DNA of 47,561 nt from Acetobacteraceae bacterium (GTDB lineage Bacteria > Pseudomonadota > Alphaproteobacteria > Acetobacterales > Acetobacteraceae): the NCBI GenBank assembly GCA_027451405.1, contig DAIDJM010000046.1, forward strand, positions 1 through 47,561, read 5' to 3'. Below are positions 1 to 8,173 of the stretch, in pieces. Position 1 is the stretch's first letter. Every line of letters begins with the position of its first letter. Made by a program: the position numbers and the translations under genes. A model generated the notes under the pieces. It did not search any database, was not told the origin of the DNA, and saw only the letters and a list, made by a program, of their open reading frames with translations.

Positions 1-310
1 CGATGGCGCTTGGCGCGATGCCGCAGGGCTGGGGGCGGCTGGACCGGGCCGCCTGGTCGCGCCGGGCCAGGGGGGAGAGGGCGAGGGCGGCTGAGGCGGC
101 GGGGGCGGCGGGGGGAGAGGCACGATCGCGGGCGTCGAGGTCGAGGATCAGGCGGACCAGAACGTCGAGCAGGCGCTCGATCCAGCGGCGGACGAGATAG
201 GCGAGCAACGCGCCGCGAACGCCTTTGGCCTTGAAACGCGCGGCGGCGCGGATTCGGGCGATGGCGTCGAGCACGTCCTGCGTGTCTTGAGAGGGCTCGC
301 CTTGGGTCAC
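1..310 (-). CDS. Hypothetical protein, cut by the left window edge
   Basis: The frame is open from a GTG at 310 to the window edge, about 103 codons without a stop. The N-terminal half is charged (residues 10-70, many Arg, Asp and Leu, with a run LLDVLVRLILDLDARD) and would form amphipathic helices. After that the protein becomes rich in Ala and Pro. A promoter-like TTGACA/TAGAAA pair lies just upstream and supports a real start near here. I recognise no family and the C-terminus lies outside the window. Confidence 0.5.
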   Translation of the reverse strand, partial: MTQGEPSQDTQDVLDAIARIRAAARFKAKGVRGALLAYLVRRWIERLLDVLVRLILDLDARDRASPPAAPAASAALALSPLARRDQAARSSRPQPCGIAPSAI

Positions 311-318
311 GGTGAGAG

Positions 319-345
319 TTTCTAACGGTATAGGAAAATTGTCAA
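319..345 (-). promoter_or_regulatory. Sigma70-like promoter for the left-edge gene
   Basis: On the minus strand TTGACA (340-345) is followed after 15 bases by TAGAAA (319-324), 9 bases before the GTG at 310. The stretch is clearly A+T-richer than its surroundings. The spacer is shorter than the ideal 17, so this is a plausible but unproven promoter. Confidence 0.4.
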
Positions 346-357
346 GCAGATTTTTTG

Positions 358-400
358 TTTTGGTGGGCTGAAGCCCACCCTACCCCGCTACCGCGCTGGG
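358..400. repeat. Palindromic intergenic repeat, copy 1
   Basis: Contains the perfect palindrome arms GGTGGGCT and AGCCCACC followed by CTACC and a CGCGCTGGG tail. Nearly the same 43 bases recur at 1374-1416 in the same orientation. It resembles REP-type extragenic palindromes common in proteobacteria. Confidence 0.75.
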
Positions 401-539
401 GGTCGCGGGGCGGCTTGGGTTTGCGGTGTGGGGCGGAGCGGTCGTTGCGCCGGCAGGCTCCGTTACGATATTGATTTTGACTCCCCCCTGGCCCGCGGCC
501 TAGTTTCAGGAGCGCTTGACCTGGCGGGAGGTTTTCGCA

Positions 540-1250
540 ATGCGGTATGATGCGTGTCAGCAATATTCAGGCAAGCTCCCTGCGGTGGCGGGCGCATGCG
601 TGTGCGTTCTGGCGGCGGGGGCCGCGGTTCCCGCGGCCGCTGTGCCGATGCTCGCGCCGGTTGATTTTTCCGCCTGCGCCAACGCGGTGGGCAATATCGG
701 CCAGCCGGTCGGGGTTTCGACAGGCAATTCCGGCAAGGCGTTCGCCAAGCTCGGTTTCACCCTGCTCGATCCGGCCAGCGGCAACAATATCTGGGTGGGC
801 GGCGCCAGCAATACGCTGACGATCAAGCTTTCCGTTGCCGCACCGACCCGCGTCTATGTGTTGATGAACACGTATTACGGCCAGTCCGGAATCGCCAATG
901 GCAGCGTCGTCTTCAAGGGCACGAACAGCACGCACAAGGGCTTTTCGCTGATCGGCGACAAGACAATTCGCGATTATAACAACTGGGTCTGGACCAACAG
1001 CATCAACGGCACCAGCGTTCAGGAATGGTGGACCAACAATCTCAATCCGTCGCCCGACGACCAGTCGCACCGGATCGACGCGCATCTGTTGAATCTCGGC
1101 GTGACGTTCAGCGGCCAGACGCTGACGCAGATCCAGTTCCGCGCGCCGGCGACGGCGGGCGTCAATTATATGGAGCCCGTGCTGTTCGCGATCGGAGTCG
1201 ATGCGGGCGGCAGCAGCGCGCCGATACCGGCTACCTGCGTCGCCAAATAG
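540..1250 (+). CDS. Secreted protein of unknown function
   Basis: The start is the ATG at 540, with a GGGAGG ribosome site at 526-531; a TTG at 516 in the same frame is less likely. The product is 236 aa. Residues 1-40 read as a signal peptide, with a hydrophobic Ala/Val stretch before VPMLAPVDFSACANAVGN. The mature part is rich in Asn, Gly, Ser and Thr and looks like a beta-rich extracellular domain. Two Cys, in SACANAV and at the end in PATCVAK, could form a disulfide. No PEP-CTERM or LPXTG anchor is seen. The gene stands alone between two copies of a palindromic repeat. I do not recognise a family. Confidence 0.7.
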   Translation: MRYDACQQYSGKLPAVAGACVCVLAAGAAVPAAAVPMLAPVDFSACANAVGNIGQPVGVSTGNSGKAFAKLGFTLLDPASGNNIWVGGASNTLTIKLSVAAPTRVYVLMNTYYGQSGIANGSVVFKGTNSTHKGFSLIGDKTIRDYNNWVWTNSINGTSVQEWWTNNLNPSPDDQSHRIDAHLLNLGVTFSGQTLTQIQFRAPATAGVNYMEPVLFAIGVDAGGSSAPIPATCVAK

Positions 1251-1373
1251 CGATTGGGCCGGCGGCACAGGTCGGCAGGATTTGGGTTGTTGTTTTTCGG
1301 TCGTCGTCTTGCCGGTTCCTCGGTTCGGTCGAGGCGCGGTTTCGGGACCGGGTGGATTGCCTTTTGCCGATCG

Positions 1374-1416
1374 TGTTGGTGGGCTGAAGCCCACCCTACC
1401 GCGCCGCCGCGCTGGG
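1374..1416. repeat. Palindromic intergenic repeat, copy 2
   Basis: Same orientation as 358-400: TTGGTGGGCTGAAGCCCACC then CTACC and a CGCGCTGGG tail, with a few differences in between. The pair brackets the secreted-protein gene as direct repeats about 1.0 kb apart. Confidence 0.75.
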
Positions 1417-1536
1417 CTCGATGCGCGGCTGGCGTCGGGCGGGGTGGCGCTGGGGGTGGCGACGCGGATGGCGGAGGGAGCGTGGCTGGAGGGGCGTTGC
1501 GATTGCGCGCGGCTGCTTGGTTGTTGCGGCTTGCGA

Positions 1537-1560
1537 TGGCGGGTTGCACCCGCCCTACGA
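1537..1560. repeat. Related short palindrome
   Basis: GGCGGGTTGCACCCGCC followed by CTACG. It has the same layout as the two longer copies (G-rich arm, C-rich arm, CTAC tail), so it is probably a diverged member of the same family. Confidence 0.5.
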
Positions 1561-1640
1561 AGGGTGGGGGTGTTCCTTGGTTCGGCTGTGAGGGCCGTTC
1601 CTTCGTCCCGGCCTGGGGTTTGAGGGCCGCCGCGCGCAGG

Positions 1641-1698
1641 GCCGGTCAAGGATGGCCGGAGGCCACCGCGTAGCGGCGCGCAGCGTCCTTGAGCGGGC
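1641..1698. repeat. Imperfect inverted repeat
   Basis: GCCGGTCAAGGA at 1641 and TCCTTGAGCGGGC at 1686 are near-complementary arms around about 33 bases. No gene is associated; it may be the remnant of an end or stem-loop of a small mobile repeat. Confidence 0.35.
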
Positions 1699-1793
1699 CG
1701 AGCACGGTGGCGGTATTCAATCGGACGGGCGCGATGGCGGGTGGAGACCTTGAGTTTACCCCTGCTACACTTTCATCAACTCAAGGAAAAACA

Positions 1794-2549
1794 TCATATG
1801 AGCTTACGGGCCACGGCCCGGCATTCATCGTCCAGTCGTTTTTCAAATCGAGCCGTTACACGGTTCAACTCAGCTTTTCGGGCGTTTTCCGGGGTCGCTG
1901 ATGTCCAAATTGGTTTAGCTGTATCCTCTATGGCTTCTCTCGCCGCGTAATTTAGTCCGCCCTTCAGCCCGGTTAGGACCATCACACCCGCCGCAGCTGC
2001 TGCAACGCCTGTTCCAACCGCAACCGCCGCTGCACGTTTTGCAACAACCTGACCAGTATAGGATTTGGCTGTGGCCTTTTCGATTTCGGCTTTGAGTTGG
2101 TCGTAAGCGGCTTGACACTCCTGCTTTATCACCCGCTCAAACACTTCTGGAAATTCGGCTCGAAACCAGCGCGGCGCCACGGCAGCCATTTGGGCGACGT
2201 TCGAGGCGCAGACCTCGATCTCACAGCGCGAGTACGCAACTATCGCCAGAATGAATCGTGCTTTTGCCTGCAGCTGCATCTCAATCGTCGAACTTGCGGG
2301 CCGCTGCAGTTCGCGCATTGCCAAGTCTTCCGATTGTTCTATCCGCTTTTCATTCCCAGCCCCATTTTCCGAAATGAGGCACTCGTAAATCCAGTTCAAC
2401 GCAGCCTGTATCTCAATGGCACGGGCCTCTGGAGACTTGCCAGATTGAACTGCCGGCAATGAGAGTGCTCTAACTTTTGCTGCGGTTCGCCTCTGGTCCG
2501 AAAACATGTCTTTGCAGACGGATTTAAGTTTCGCCGCGAGTTCTGACAT
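1794..2549 (-). CDS. Orphan protein with a C-terminal membrane-type helix, lower G+C
   Basis: 251 aa, ATG at 2549, no strong ribosome site. Residues 1-170 are largely helical and charged, with Cys at 12, 56, 108, 114 and 144. A Lys/Arg-flanked hydrophobic stretch at about residues 172-197 (AAAVAVGTGVAAAAAGVMVL) suggests a single membrane anchor or membrane-inserting helix. The C-terminal 40 residues are charged again. Base composition is near 50-55% G+C by eye, far below the neighbours, and codon use is correspondingly mixed, which points to acquired DNA. It lies directly downstream of guaA, whose 3' end is a known insertion site for genomic islands. I recognise no family; a defence or effector role would be guesswork. 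Confidence 0.7.
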   Translation of the reverse strand: MSELAAKLKSVCKDMFSDQRRTAAKVRALSLPAVQSGKSPEARAIEIQAALNWIYECLISENGAGNEKRIEQSEDLAMRELQRPASSTIEMQLQAKARFILAIVAYSRCEIEVCASNVAQMAAVAPRWFRAEFPEVFERVIKQECQAAYDQLKAEIEKATAKSYTGQVVAKRAAAVAVGTGVAAAAAGVMVLTGLKGGLNYAAREAIEDTAKPIWTSATPENARKAELNRVTARFEKRLDDECRAVARKLI

Positions 2550-2603
2550 GTCGTTGGTCCAATAGGTTCGCCGTGACCGGACATAGAGAGAGAAAACTCA
2601 CAA

Positions 2604-2633
2604 CAAAGTGCTGTGGAAATCCAGCACACTTTG
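2604..2633. promoter_or_regulatory. Inverted repeat upstream of the orphan gene
   Basis: CAAAGTGCTG (2604-2613) and CAGCACACTTTG (2622-2633) are complementary except for a two-base insertion in the right arm. It sits about 55 bases before the orphan ATG and 136 bases past the guaA stop. It could be an operator for the orphan gene or a terminator-like hairpin for guaA. Confidence 0.4.
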
Positions 2634-2768
2634 CAGTCATCTTATCAGTCGGAGGTTTTTTTGCTCGAGAGCTCAATCACACTCCGCAACCGTAAGCCTC
2701 CAAAACAGTTCGGACTGTCAATCAGCTTGACCTTGACGCCAGAAGTCAAATCCAAGTGCGGCCGACCG

Positions 2769-4319
2769 TCACTCCCACTCGATCGTTCCCGGTGGCTTGC
2801 TGGTCACGTCGAACACCACCCGGTTGATTCCTCGCACTTCGTTAACGATTCGTCCAGCCACCCGGGTCAGAAAACCCATGTCGAACGGGTAAACGTCCGC
2901 CGTCATCCCGTCAGTGCTCGTGACGGCCCGCAAGGCGCAGACCTGGTCGTAGGTGCGGCCGTCGCCCATGACGCCGACGGTGCGGACGGGGAGCAGCACC
3001 GCGAAGGCTTGCCAGATGGCGTCGTAGAGACCCGCGGCGCGGATTTCCTCGAGGTAGATCGCATCGGCGCGGCGGAGGATGGCGAGTTTTTCTCGCGTGA
3101 TTTCGCCGGGGATGCGGATGGCGAGGCCGGGGCCGGGGAACGGGTGGCGGCCGACGATCGATTCGGGGAGGCCGAGTTCTCGGCCCAAAGCGCGCACCTC
3201 GTCCTTGAAGAGGGCGCGGAGGGGTTCGACCAGGCGCATCGCCATGCGTTCGGGGAGGCCGCCGACATTGTGGTGGCTTTTGATGGTGACGCTCGGGCCG
3301 CCGGCGGGGGCGGCGCTTTCGATGACGTCGGGGTAGAGGGTGCCTTGCGCCAGGAAATCGGCGCCGCCGAGTTTTTTCGATTCGGCCTCGAAAACCTCGA
3401 TGAAGAGGCGGCCGATGGTTTTGCGCTTTGTTTCGGGGTCGGTGACGCCTTCGAGGGCGGCGAGGAAGGCGTCGCTGGCGTCGGCGTGGATCAGTTTGAT
3501 GTTGAAGCGGTCGCGGAAGGTGGTGACGACCTCGTCGGCTTCGCCTTCGCGGAGGAGGCCGTGGTCGACGAAGATGCAGGTGAGTTGGTCGCCGATCGCT
3601 TCGTGGATCAGGGCGGCGGCGACGGCGGAATCGACGCCGCCGGAGAGGCCGCAGATGACGCGGCCCTGGCCCACCTGGGCGCGGATGGCGGGGAGGGCTT
3701 CGGCGCGGAAGGCGGCCATGGTCCAGTCGGGGCGGCAGCCGGCGACGTTGACGGCGAAGTTTCGCAGGAGTTTTCCGCCGTGGGGGGTGTGGACCACTTC
3801 GGGGTGGAACATGACGCCGTAGAAATGGCGCGCTTCGTCGGCGATGACGGCGTAGGGGGCGCCTTCGGTTTTGGCGACGACGGTGAAGCCGGGGGGGAGC
3901 GCGGTGACGCGGTCGCCGTGGCTCATCCAGACCTGTTCGCGGGAGCCGGGGGACCAGGCGCCGTGGAAGAGGGCGCAGTCGGCGGTGATGTCGATATGGG
4001 CGCGGCCGAATTCGCGGTGGTCGGAGCCTTCGACGGTGCCGCCGAGTTGTTCGACCAGCACTTGCTGGCCGTAACAGATGCCGAGGATGGGGATCTTCTG
4101 GTCGAAGATTTGTTGCGGGGCGCGGGGCGAGCCCGCGTCGCGCACGGAAGCCGGCCCGCCCGAAAAGATGATGCCCTTGGGAGCGAGCGAAGCGATGCGG
4201 TCGGCACCGGCGTCGAAGGGGAGGATTTCGCAATAAACGCCGGCTTCGCGGAGGCGGCGGGCGATGAGCTGCGTGACCTGGGAGCCGAAATCCAGGATCA
4301 GGATGCGGTCGTGTTCCAT
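2769..4319 (-). CDS. guaA: GMP synthase (glutamine-hydrolysing)
   Basis: GuaA converts XMP, glutamine and ATP to GMP in the cytoplasm, the last step of guanine nucleotide synthesis. The 516-aa product fits the family length. The class I amidotransferase domain (about 1-200) starts with [17 protein letters not shown] and carries the nucleophile in GICYGQQ and the His/Glu pair in MFHPEV. The ATP-pyrophosphatase domain has the P-loop [12 protein letters not shown]. The C-terminal dimerisation domain ends in the typical PPGTIEWE. The frame extends upstream to 4418, but the ATG at 4319 matches the conserved N-terminus; the extension runs into a G+C-rich repeat. Confidence 0.97.
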   Translation of the reverse strand: MEHDRILILDFGSQVTQLIARRLREAGVYCEILPFDAGADRIASLAPKGIIFSGGPASVRDAGSPRAPQQIFDQKIPILGICYGQQVLVEQLGGTVEGSDHREFGRAHIDITADCALFHGAWSPGSREQVWMSHGDRVTALPPGFTVVAKTEGAPYAVIADEARHFYGVMFHPEVVHTPHGGKLLRNFAVNVAGCRPDWTMAAFRAEALPAIRAQVGQGRVICGLSGGVDSAVAAALIHEAIGDQLTCIFVDHGLLREGEADEVVTTFRDRFNIKLIHADASDAFLAALEGVTDPETKRKTIGRLFIEVFEAESKKLGGADFLAQGTLYPDVIESAAPAGGPSVTIKSHHNVGGLPERMAMRLVEPLRALFKDEVRALGRELGLPESIVGRHPFPGPGLAIRIPGEITREKLAILRRADAIYLEEIRAAGLYDAIWQAFAVLLPVRTVGVMGDGRTYDQVCALRAVTSTDGMTADVYPFDMGFLTRVAGRIVNEVRGINRVVFDVTSKPPGTIEWE

Positions 4320-4356
4320 GGCGGCTTCCAGCACGAAGCCGCGGAATTGTGAAGTG

Positions 4357-4593
4357 TCAGTAGAGGGGTCTGGGGCCGGTGGCCCCAGCGGCTCGCGGCC
4401 GGGGCGCCACCGGTTCAAGCCCCGGACGCGAGAGAGGCAGAGCCTCTGCCCGCCGGAGGCGCGGCTCCACGCGCTCGAATGCCGACACTTCGGCCAGCAA
4501 TGCCCAAACCCGCGCCGGCTCCAGCGACACGTCGGGGTCGTTCAAGAGCCGATCCAGCTCGTCCAGTTTGCGGTTGTATTCCAGTTCCGTCAT
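4357..4593 (-). CDS. Small hypothetical protein with a repeat-derived tail
   Basis: The ATG at 4593 follows a GAGGA ribosome site, giving 78 aa. Residues 1-40 ([20 protein letters not shown] onward) form a compact acidic helical domain that looks like a genuine conserved small protein. From about residue 45 the frame enters the G+C-rich dual stem-loop repeat (4365-4460), and the remaining Arg/Pro/Ala-rich residues are encoded by it. The gene ends 37 bases before the guaA start and may be co-transcribed with it. No function is known to me. Confidence 0.6.
   Translation of the reverse strand: MTELEYNRKLDELDRLLNDPDVSLEPARVWALLAEVSAFERVEPRLRRAEALPLSRPGLEPVAPRPRAAGATGPRPLY
4365..4460 (+). repeat. 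G+C-rich dual stem-loop repeat, copy 1
   Basis: Begins GGGGTCTGGGGCC, closes the first hairpin with GGCCCCAGCGG, carries about 30 extra bases, and ends with GGCAGAGCCTCTGCCCGCCGGAGGC. It overlaps the 3' part of the small CDS on the other strand. The same layout recurs seven more times in the window. Confidence 0.75.
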
Positions 4594-4671
4594 CGGATCC
4601 TCGCGTTTCCCGCCGGCCAAGCCGATGGGAATGCAAGAACGTGGCCGCTGTATGACGGTTTTCGAGCGCGA

Positions 4672-4703
4672 TTGAGAACCGGCTCACCAGAGCCGGCTCT
4701 CAA
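4672..4703. terminator. Strong hairpin between two minus-strand genes
   Basis: TTGAGAACCGGCTC (4672-4685) pairs with GAGCCGGCTCTCAA (4690-4703) around a four-base loop, with one G-T pair. It lies just past the stop of the unknown 389-aa gene. No T-tract follows, so it may be a transcript-end or processing hairpin rather than a classic intrinsic terminator. Confidence 0.5.
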
Positions 4704-4711
4704 CCACGCTC

Positions 4712-5881
4712 TTAGGGCGCGGAGGTTACGGCCGGGGCCAGGGCGGCGTCGCGGGCCTGGGGGTGGGAGGGGTTGCGGAAGCGGAGCTCGGGTTCGTCGG
4801 CGCAGCCTGGGGCGCCGAAGAGTTCGAGGCGCGAGGCGCAGGTGACGGCGACGACGGCGCGGGCTTCGGGGCGGGTGAGGAACTGGCGGGCGGCGCCTTC
4901 GAGGCGGAGCTGGTCGCGGAGGGTCTGCCACTCGATGCGGTCGGTGTCCTCGATGAACATGGCGAGGATGCCGGGGCGGGTGCCGGTGAGGCGGGTGGGG
5001 GCGATTTCGGCCATGCGGCGCTGGACGGCCTCGGCGACTTCGTCCTCGCGGGCGGCGCGGGCGGCCATGACGAGGACGGCGCGGCCGGCCTGCGTCACGG
5101 CGAGATGGGCTTCGTGGCCGAATTCGCGGCGGAGCGAGGGCATGAGGCCGAGATCCTGGGCCTGGGAGCCGGCAAGGATCAGCGGGTCGAGGCGCAGCAC
5201 GGCGGCTTCGTCGTGGTCGGCGCGGCGCTGGGTGGTGAGCAGGTTGGTGATGCGGCCGTGCAGCGCCGCGAGGGCGGCGTCGCCGTCGCGCTTGAGGCCC
5301 TGGGGCAGGGTCATTTTCAGCAGGTAGCGGCCGGGGTGAGTGGCGAGCCAGGCCTGGAGGTCGGGGTCGACGCGGTCGAGCAGGAGGGACCAGGCGGTGC
5401 GGTGGACGTCGCGGCCGGCCTCGGCGGAGATGGTGTCGCAGACGATTTCGGCGCTCGAGCCGTCGCGCTCGAGATGGAGGTCGTAGGGCGTGGCGTGTTC
5501 GAGGCCGGAGAGGGTGACGGCGAAGCCGCGGTCGCGCTGGAGCTCGGCGGTGCGGAAGAGGTGGAAGACGGGGACGAGGGTGCCGGGGCCGGCGATGGCT
5601 TCGGCGCAGAGGGTTTCGAGGCGGGCGCGGCCGGCGGGGCTGAGCGTGGCGGCGGTTTCGGCGATGGTCTGGGCGAGGGCTTCGAGCCGGGTTTCGGCGG
5701 CGTTGCGCGGGGGTTGATGGCGCAGGCGGTCGAGCGTGAGGGCGAGGGCGTGGCGGCAGGCGAAGGCGCGGCCGGCATGGGTGGGGGTGCAGGCGCCGCG
5801 CAGGGAATCGATCCGGCGCGCCCAGGCTTTGGCGCCGAACAAAGCGACGAAATCGGCCAGACGGTCGGGCTTCCGGGGCAT
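4712..5881 (-). CDS. Conserved hypothetical protein (389 aa)
   Basis: The start is taken at the ATG at 5881 (MPRKPDRLADFVALFGAKAW); the frame is open much further upstream but that part is antisense to aroC. The product is soluble, with no signal or membrane segment. It reads as Arg/Ala-rich helices in the first 130 residues, then a mixed alpha/beta part containing YDLHLERDGSSAEIVCDTIS, which recalls a nuclease-like or restriction-fold strand pattern, and a C-terminal region with a single Cys pair. The gene lies 38 bases downstream of aroC on the same strand and could be co-transcribed. I cannot name a family. Confidence 0.7.
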   Translation of the reverse strand: MPRKPDRLADFVALFGAKAWARRIDSLRGACTPTHAGRAFACRHALALTLDRLRHQPPRNAAETRLEALAQTIAETAATLSPAGRARLETLCAEAIAGPGTLVPVFHLFRTAELQRDRGFAVTLSGLEHATPYDLHLERDGSSAEIVCDTISAEAGRDVHRTAWSLLLDRVDPDLQAWLATHPGRYLLKMTLPQGLKRDGDAALAALHGRITNLLTTQRRADHDEAAVLRLDPLILAGSQAQDLGLMPSLRREFGHEAHLAVTQAGRAVLVMAARAAREDEVAEAVQRRMAEIAPTRLTGTRPGILAMFIEDTDRIEWQTLRDQLRLEGAARQFLTRPEARAVVAVTCASRLELFGAPGCADEPELRFRNPSHPQARDAALAPAVTSAP

Positions 5882-5919
5882 CGGGGCGGACAATGCTGAA
5901 TTGCGAGGGTTGCGGGGAT

Positions 5920-7041
5920 TCACAAACCGGTGAGCGGGAAGCGGGGCGGTAACACGGGGCGGGTGGGGGCGCCAGGATTTTGGGCGCGGTGGCGCAGCAG
6001 GTGGTCGGCGAGGACGCAGGCGAGCATGGCTTCGCCGACCGGGACGGCGCGGATGCCGACGCAGGGGTCGTGGCGGCCGGTGGTGGAGATGTCGGTGTCG
6101 GTGCCGTCGCGCGTGACGCCGCGGACGGGGGTGAGGATGGAGCTGGTGGGTTTGACGGCGAAGCGGGCGATGATGGGGGCGCCGGTGGAGATGCCGCCCA
6201 GGATGCCGCCGGCGTGGTTGGCGAGGAAGGTGATTTCGTTGCCGTGCATGCGCATTTCGTCGGCGTTGGTCTCGCCCGTGAGCGCCGCGGCGGCGAAGCC
6301 ATCGCCGATTTCCACACCTTTGACGGCGTTGATGCCCATGAGGGCGGCGGCGATGTCGGCGTCGAGCTTGGCGTAGAGCGGGGCGCCGAGGCCGGGGGGC
6401 GCGCCTTCGGCGAGGAGCTCGATGACGGCGCCGCAGGAGGAGCCGGCGCGGCGGAGCGCGAGCAGGTATTTTTCCCACTCGGGGACGGCGAGCGCGTCGG
6501 GGCAGAAGAAATCGTTGCGGTCGATTTCGGCCCAGTCCCAGCGGGGGCGGTGGATCGGGTGGGGGCCGAGCTGGGTCAGGGCGCCGCGGATGCGGATGCC
6601 GGGGCCGAGGATGCGGCGGGCGACGGCGCCGGCGGCGACGCGGCAGGCGGTTTCGCGGGCGGAGGAACGGCCGCCGCCGCGCGGGTCGCGCAGGCCGTAT
6701 TTGAGGTCGTAGGTGAGGTCGGCGTGGCCGGGGCGGTAACGCTGCGCGATGGCGGCGTAGTCCTTGGAGCGCTGGTCGGTGTTGTCGATCTGGAGCGCGA
6801 TCGGCGTGCCGGTGGTGTGGCCCTCATAGATCCCGGAGAGGATGCGGACCTGGTCGGGCTCCTGGCGCTGGGTGGTGAAGCGGGATTGGCCGGGGCGGCG
6901 GCGGTCGAGATAGGGCTGGATGTCGGATTCCGCGAGCGGGATGCCGGGGGGGCAGCCGTCGATGACGCAGCCGATGGCGGGGCCGTGGCTTTCGCCCCAG
7001 GTGGTGACGCGGAAGAGATGGCCGTAGGTGTTGTGGGACAT
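5920..7041 (-). CDS. aroC: Chorismate synthase
   Basis: AroC turns 5-enolpyruvylshikimate 3-phosphate into chorismate, using reduced FMN, as the last shikimate step. The 373-aa product has the family signatures: [20 protein letters not shown] near the N-terminus, [51 protein letters not shown], and [21 protein letters not shown] near the end. The ATG at 7041 starts only about 10 bases from the A+T-rich repeat that fills the space between this gene and fabI, so any ribosome site or leader is formed at the repeat border. Confidence 0.97.
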   Translation of the reverse strand: MSHNTYGHLFRVTTWGESHGPAIGCVIDGCPPGIPLAESDIQPYLDRRRPGQSRFTTQRQEPDQVRILSGIYEGHTTGTPIALQIDNTDQRSKDYAAIAQRYRPGHADLTYDLKYGLRDPRGGGRSSARETACRVAAGAVARRILGPGIRIRGALTQLGPHPIHRPRWDWAEIDRNDFFCPDALAVPEWEKYLLALRRAGSSCGAVIELLAEGAPPGLGAPLYAKLDADIAAALMGINAVKGVEIGDGFAAAALTGETNADEMRMHGNEITFLANHAGGILGGISTGAPIIARFAVKPTSSILTPVRGVTRDGTDTDISTTGRHDPCVGIRAVPVGEAMLACVLADHLLRHRAQNPGAPTRPVLPPRFPLTGL

Positions 7042-7052
7042 CGTTCAGGGTT

Positions 7053-7241
7053 CTTCTTTTTCTGAAGAAAAAGAAGCAAAAAGACTTTTTTCAGTTCGAG
7101 AGGTTGTTGCAACAGCCATCCGATGCGAGTCGCATTTGATGATCGCGGCAGCAGACCCAGTTTCCTCTGTGATCGGGGACCTCTCCAGGTCACGGATCAT
7201 GCGAGGAAGTTTTTTTGGTTCTTTTTTTTCAAAAAAAGAAC
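7053..7241 (+). repeat. A+T-rich triple-hairpin element, copy A (long form)
   Basis: Terminal hairpin H1 is CTTCTTTTTC/TGAAGAAAAAGAAG (7053-7076); terminal hairpin H2 is GTTCTTTTTTTTC/AAAAAAAGAAC (7218-7241). The middle is about 140 bases, longer than in other copies. It holds ATGCGAGTCGCAT, a second small palindrome around TTGTTGCAACAG, and the core GACCTCTCCAGGTC followed by ACGGATCATGCGAG that is shared with copy C. It fills the whole space between the fabI stop and the aroC start. Confidence 0.85.
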
Positions 7242-7249
7242 AATCTTTC

Positions 7250-8089
7250 TTAGTCGCTGACAGTGGCGATATCCGGTGCATTGGGGTTTTTCATGCCGAC
7301 CACGTGGTAGCCGCAATCGACGTGGTGGACTTCGCCGGTGACGCCGGTGGAGAGGTCGGAGAGCAGATAGAGGCCGGCGCCGCCGACTTCGTCGATGCGG
7401 ACGTTGCGTTCCATCGGCGCGTTGAGTTGATTCCATTTCAGAATATAGCGGAAATCGCCGATGCCGCTGGCGGCGAGCGTTTTCACGGGGCCGGCGCTGA
7501 TGGCGTTGACGCGGATGCTGCACGGGCCGAGGTCGGCGGCGAGGTAGCGGACGCTGGCTTCGAGCGCGGCCTTGGCAACGCCCATGACGTTGTAGTGGGG
7601 CATGACGCGTTCGGCGCCGAGATAGGAGAGCGTGAGCAGCGCGCCGCCGTTCGGCATCATGGCGGCGGCCCGGCGGCAGAGGGCGGTGAAGGAGAAGCAG
7701 GAGATGTCGAGCGCCTGGAGGAAGGCCTCGCGCGGCGTGTCGACGTAGCGGCCGCGCAGATATTGCTTGTCGGCGAAGCCGATGGCGTGGACCAGGAAGT
7801 CGAGCTCGCCCCATTCCTGGGCCAGGCGCTCGAAGACCGCGTCCATGCCGGCATCGTCGGTGACGTCGCAGGGGAGGACGAGGCTGGAGCCGGCGCTGGC
7901 GGCGAGCGGGCGGACGCGCTTCTCGAGCGCTTCGCCCTGGAAGGTGAAGGCGAGCTGGGCGCCCTGGGCGGCGCAGGCGGCGGCGATGCCCCAGGCGAGG
8001 GAACGGTCGTTGGCGACGCCCATGACGAGGCCGCGCTTGCCCTGCATCAGCGTGCCTGTCTGCGCGAGCGCGCTCGTGCTGTCCGGCAT
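7250..8089 (-). CDS. fabI: Enoyl-[acyl-carrier-protein] reductase (NADH)
   Basis: FabI reduces trans-2-enoyl-ACP in the last step of each fatty-acid elongation round. The 279-aa product has a divergent SDR fold: GKRGLVMGVANDRSLAWGIA for the nucleotide site, a Tyr-x6-Lys catalytic pair in HYNVMGVAKAAL, SYLGAERVMPHY before it, and AISAGPVKTLAASGI for the substrate loop. The start is the ATG at 8089; the first 14 residues are an extension before the core MQGKRGL. The next gene upstream on the strand is an SDR reductase, 84 bases away. The product is cytosolic. Confidence 0.95.
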   Translation of the reverse strand: MPDSTSALAQTGTLMQGKRGLVMGVANDRSLAWGIAAACAAQGAQLAFTFQGEALEKRVRPLAASAGSSLVLPCDVTDDAGMDAVFERLAQEWGELDFLVHAIGFADKQYLRGRYVDTPREAFLQALDISCFSFTALCRRAAAMMPNGGALLTLSYLGAERVMPHYNVMGVAKAALEASVRYLAADLGPCSIRVNAISAGPVKTLAASGIGDFRYILKWNQLNAPMERNVRIDEVGGAGLYLLSDLSTGVTGEVHHVDCGYHVVGMKNPNAPDIATVSD

Positions 8090-8173
8090 CAGGAAGGGAT
8101 CCTTGGCAATCGGAACGGAGCCGTTGGGAGTGGCACGCCTGGCGGGAGCGCCGCAACTCCGGGCTGCGTCATA

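Larger units (their letters stand above)
1251..1793. other. Gene-free stretch with palindromic repeats
   Basis: No convincing gene is present: the open frames are overlapping Arg/Ala/Pro-rich shadows. The stretch holds the second copy of the 43-base repeat (1374-1416), a related palindrome GCGGGT/ACCCGC followed by CTACG (1537-1560), and a diverged inverted pair (1641-1698). The G+C content drops from about 1740 towards the next gene. Confidence 0.6.

Noticed and set aside
2613-4352. 579-codon open frame opposite guaA
   Set aside because: It is antisense to the clear guaA gene and its product is a Gly/Asp/Glu/Ala-rich shadow typical of high-G+C third-position bias.
4763-5899. 378-codon plus-strand frame rich in Gly, Glu and Ala
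   Set aside because: Antisense shadow of the 389-aa minus-strand gene; no domain and no ribosome site.
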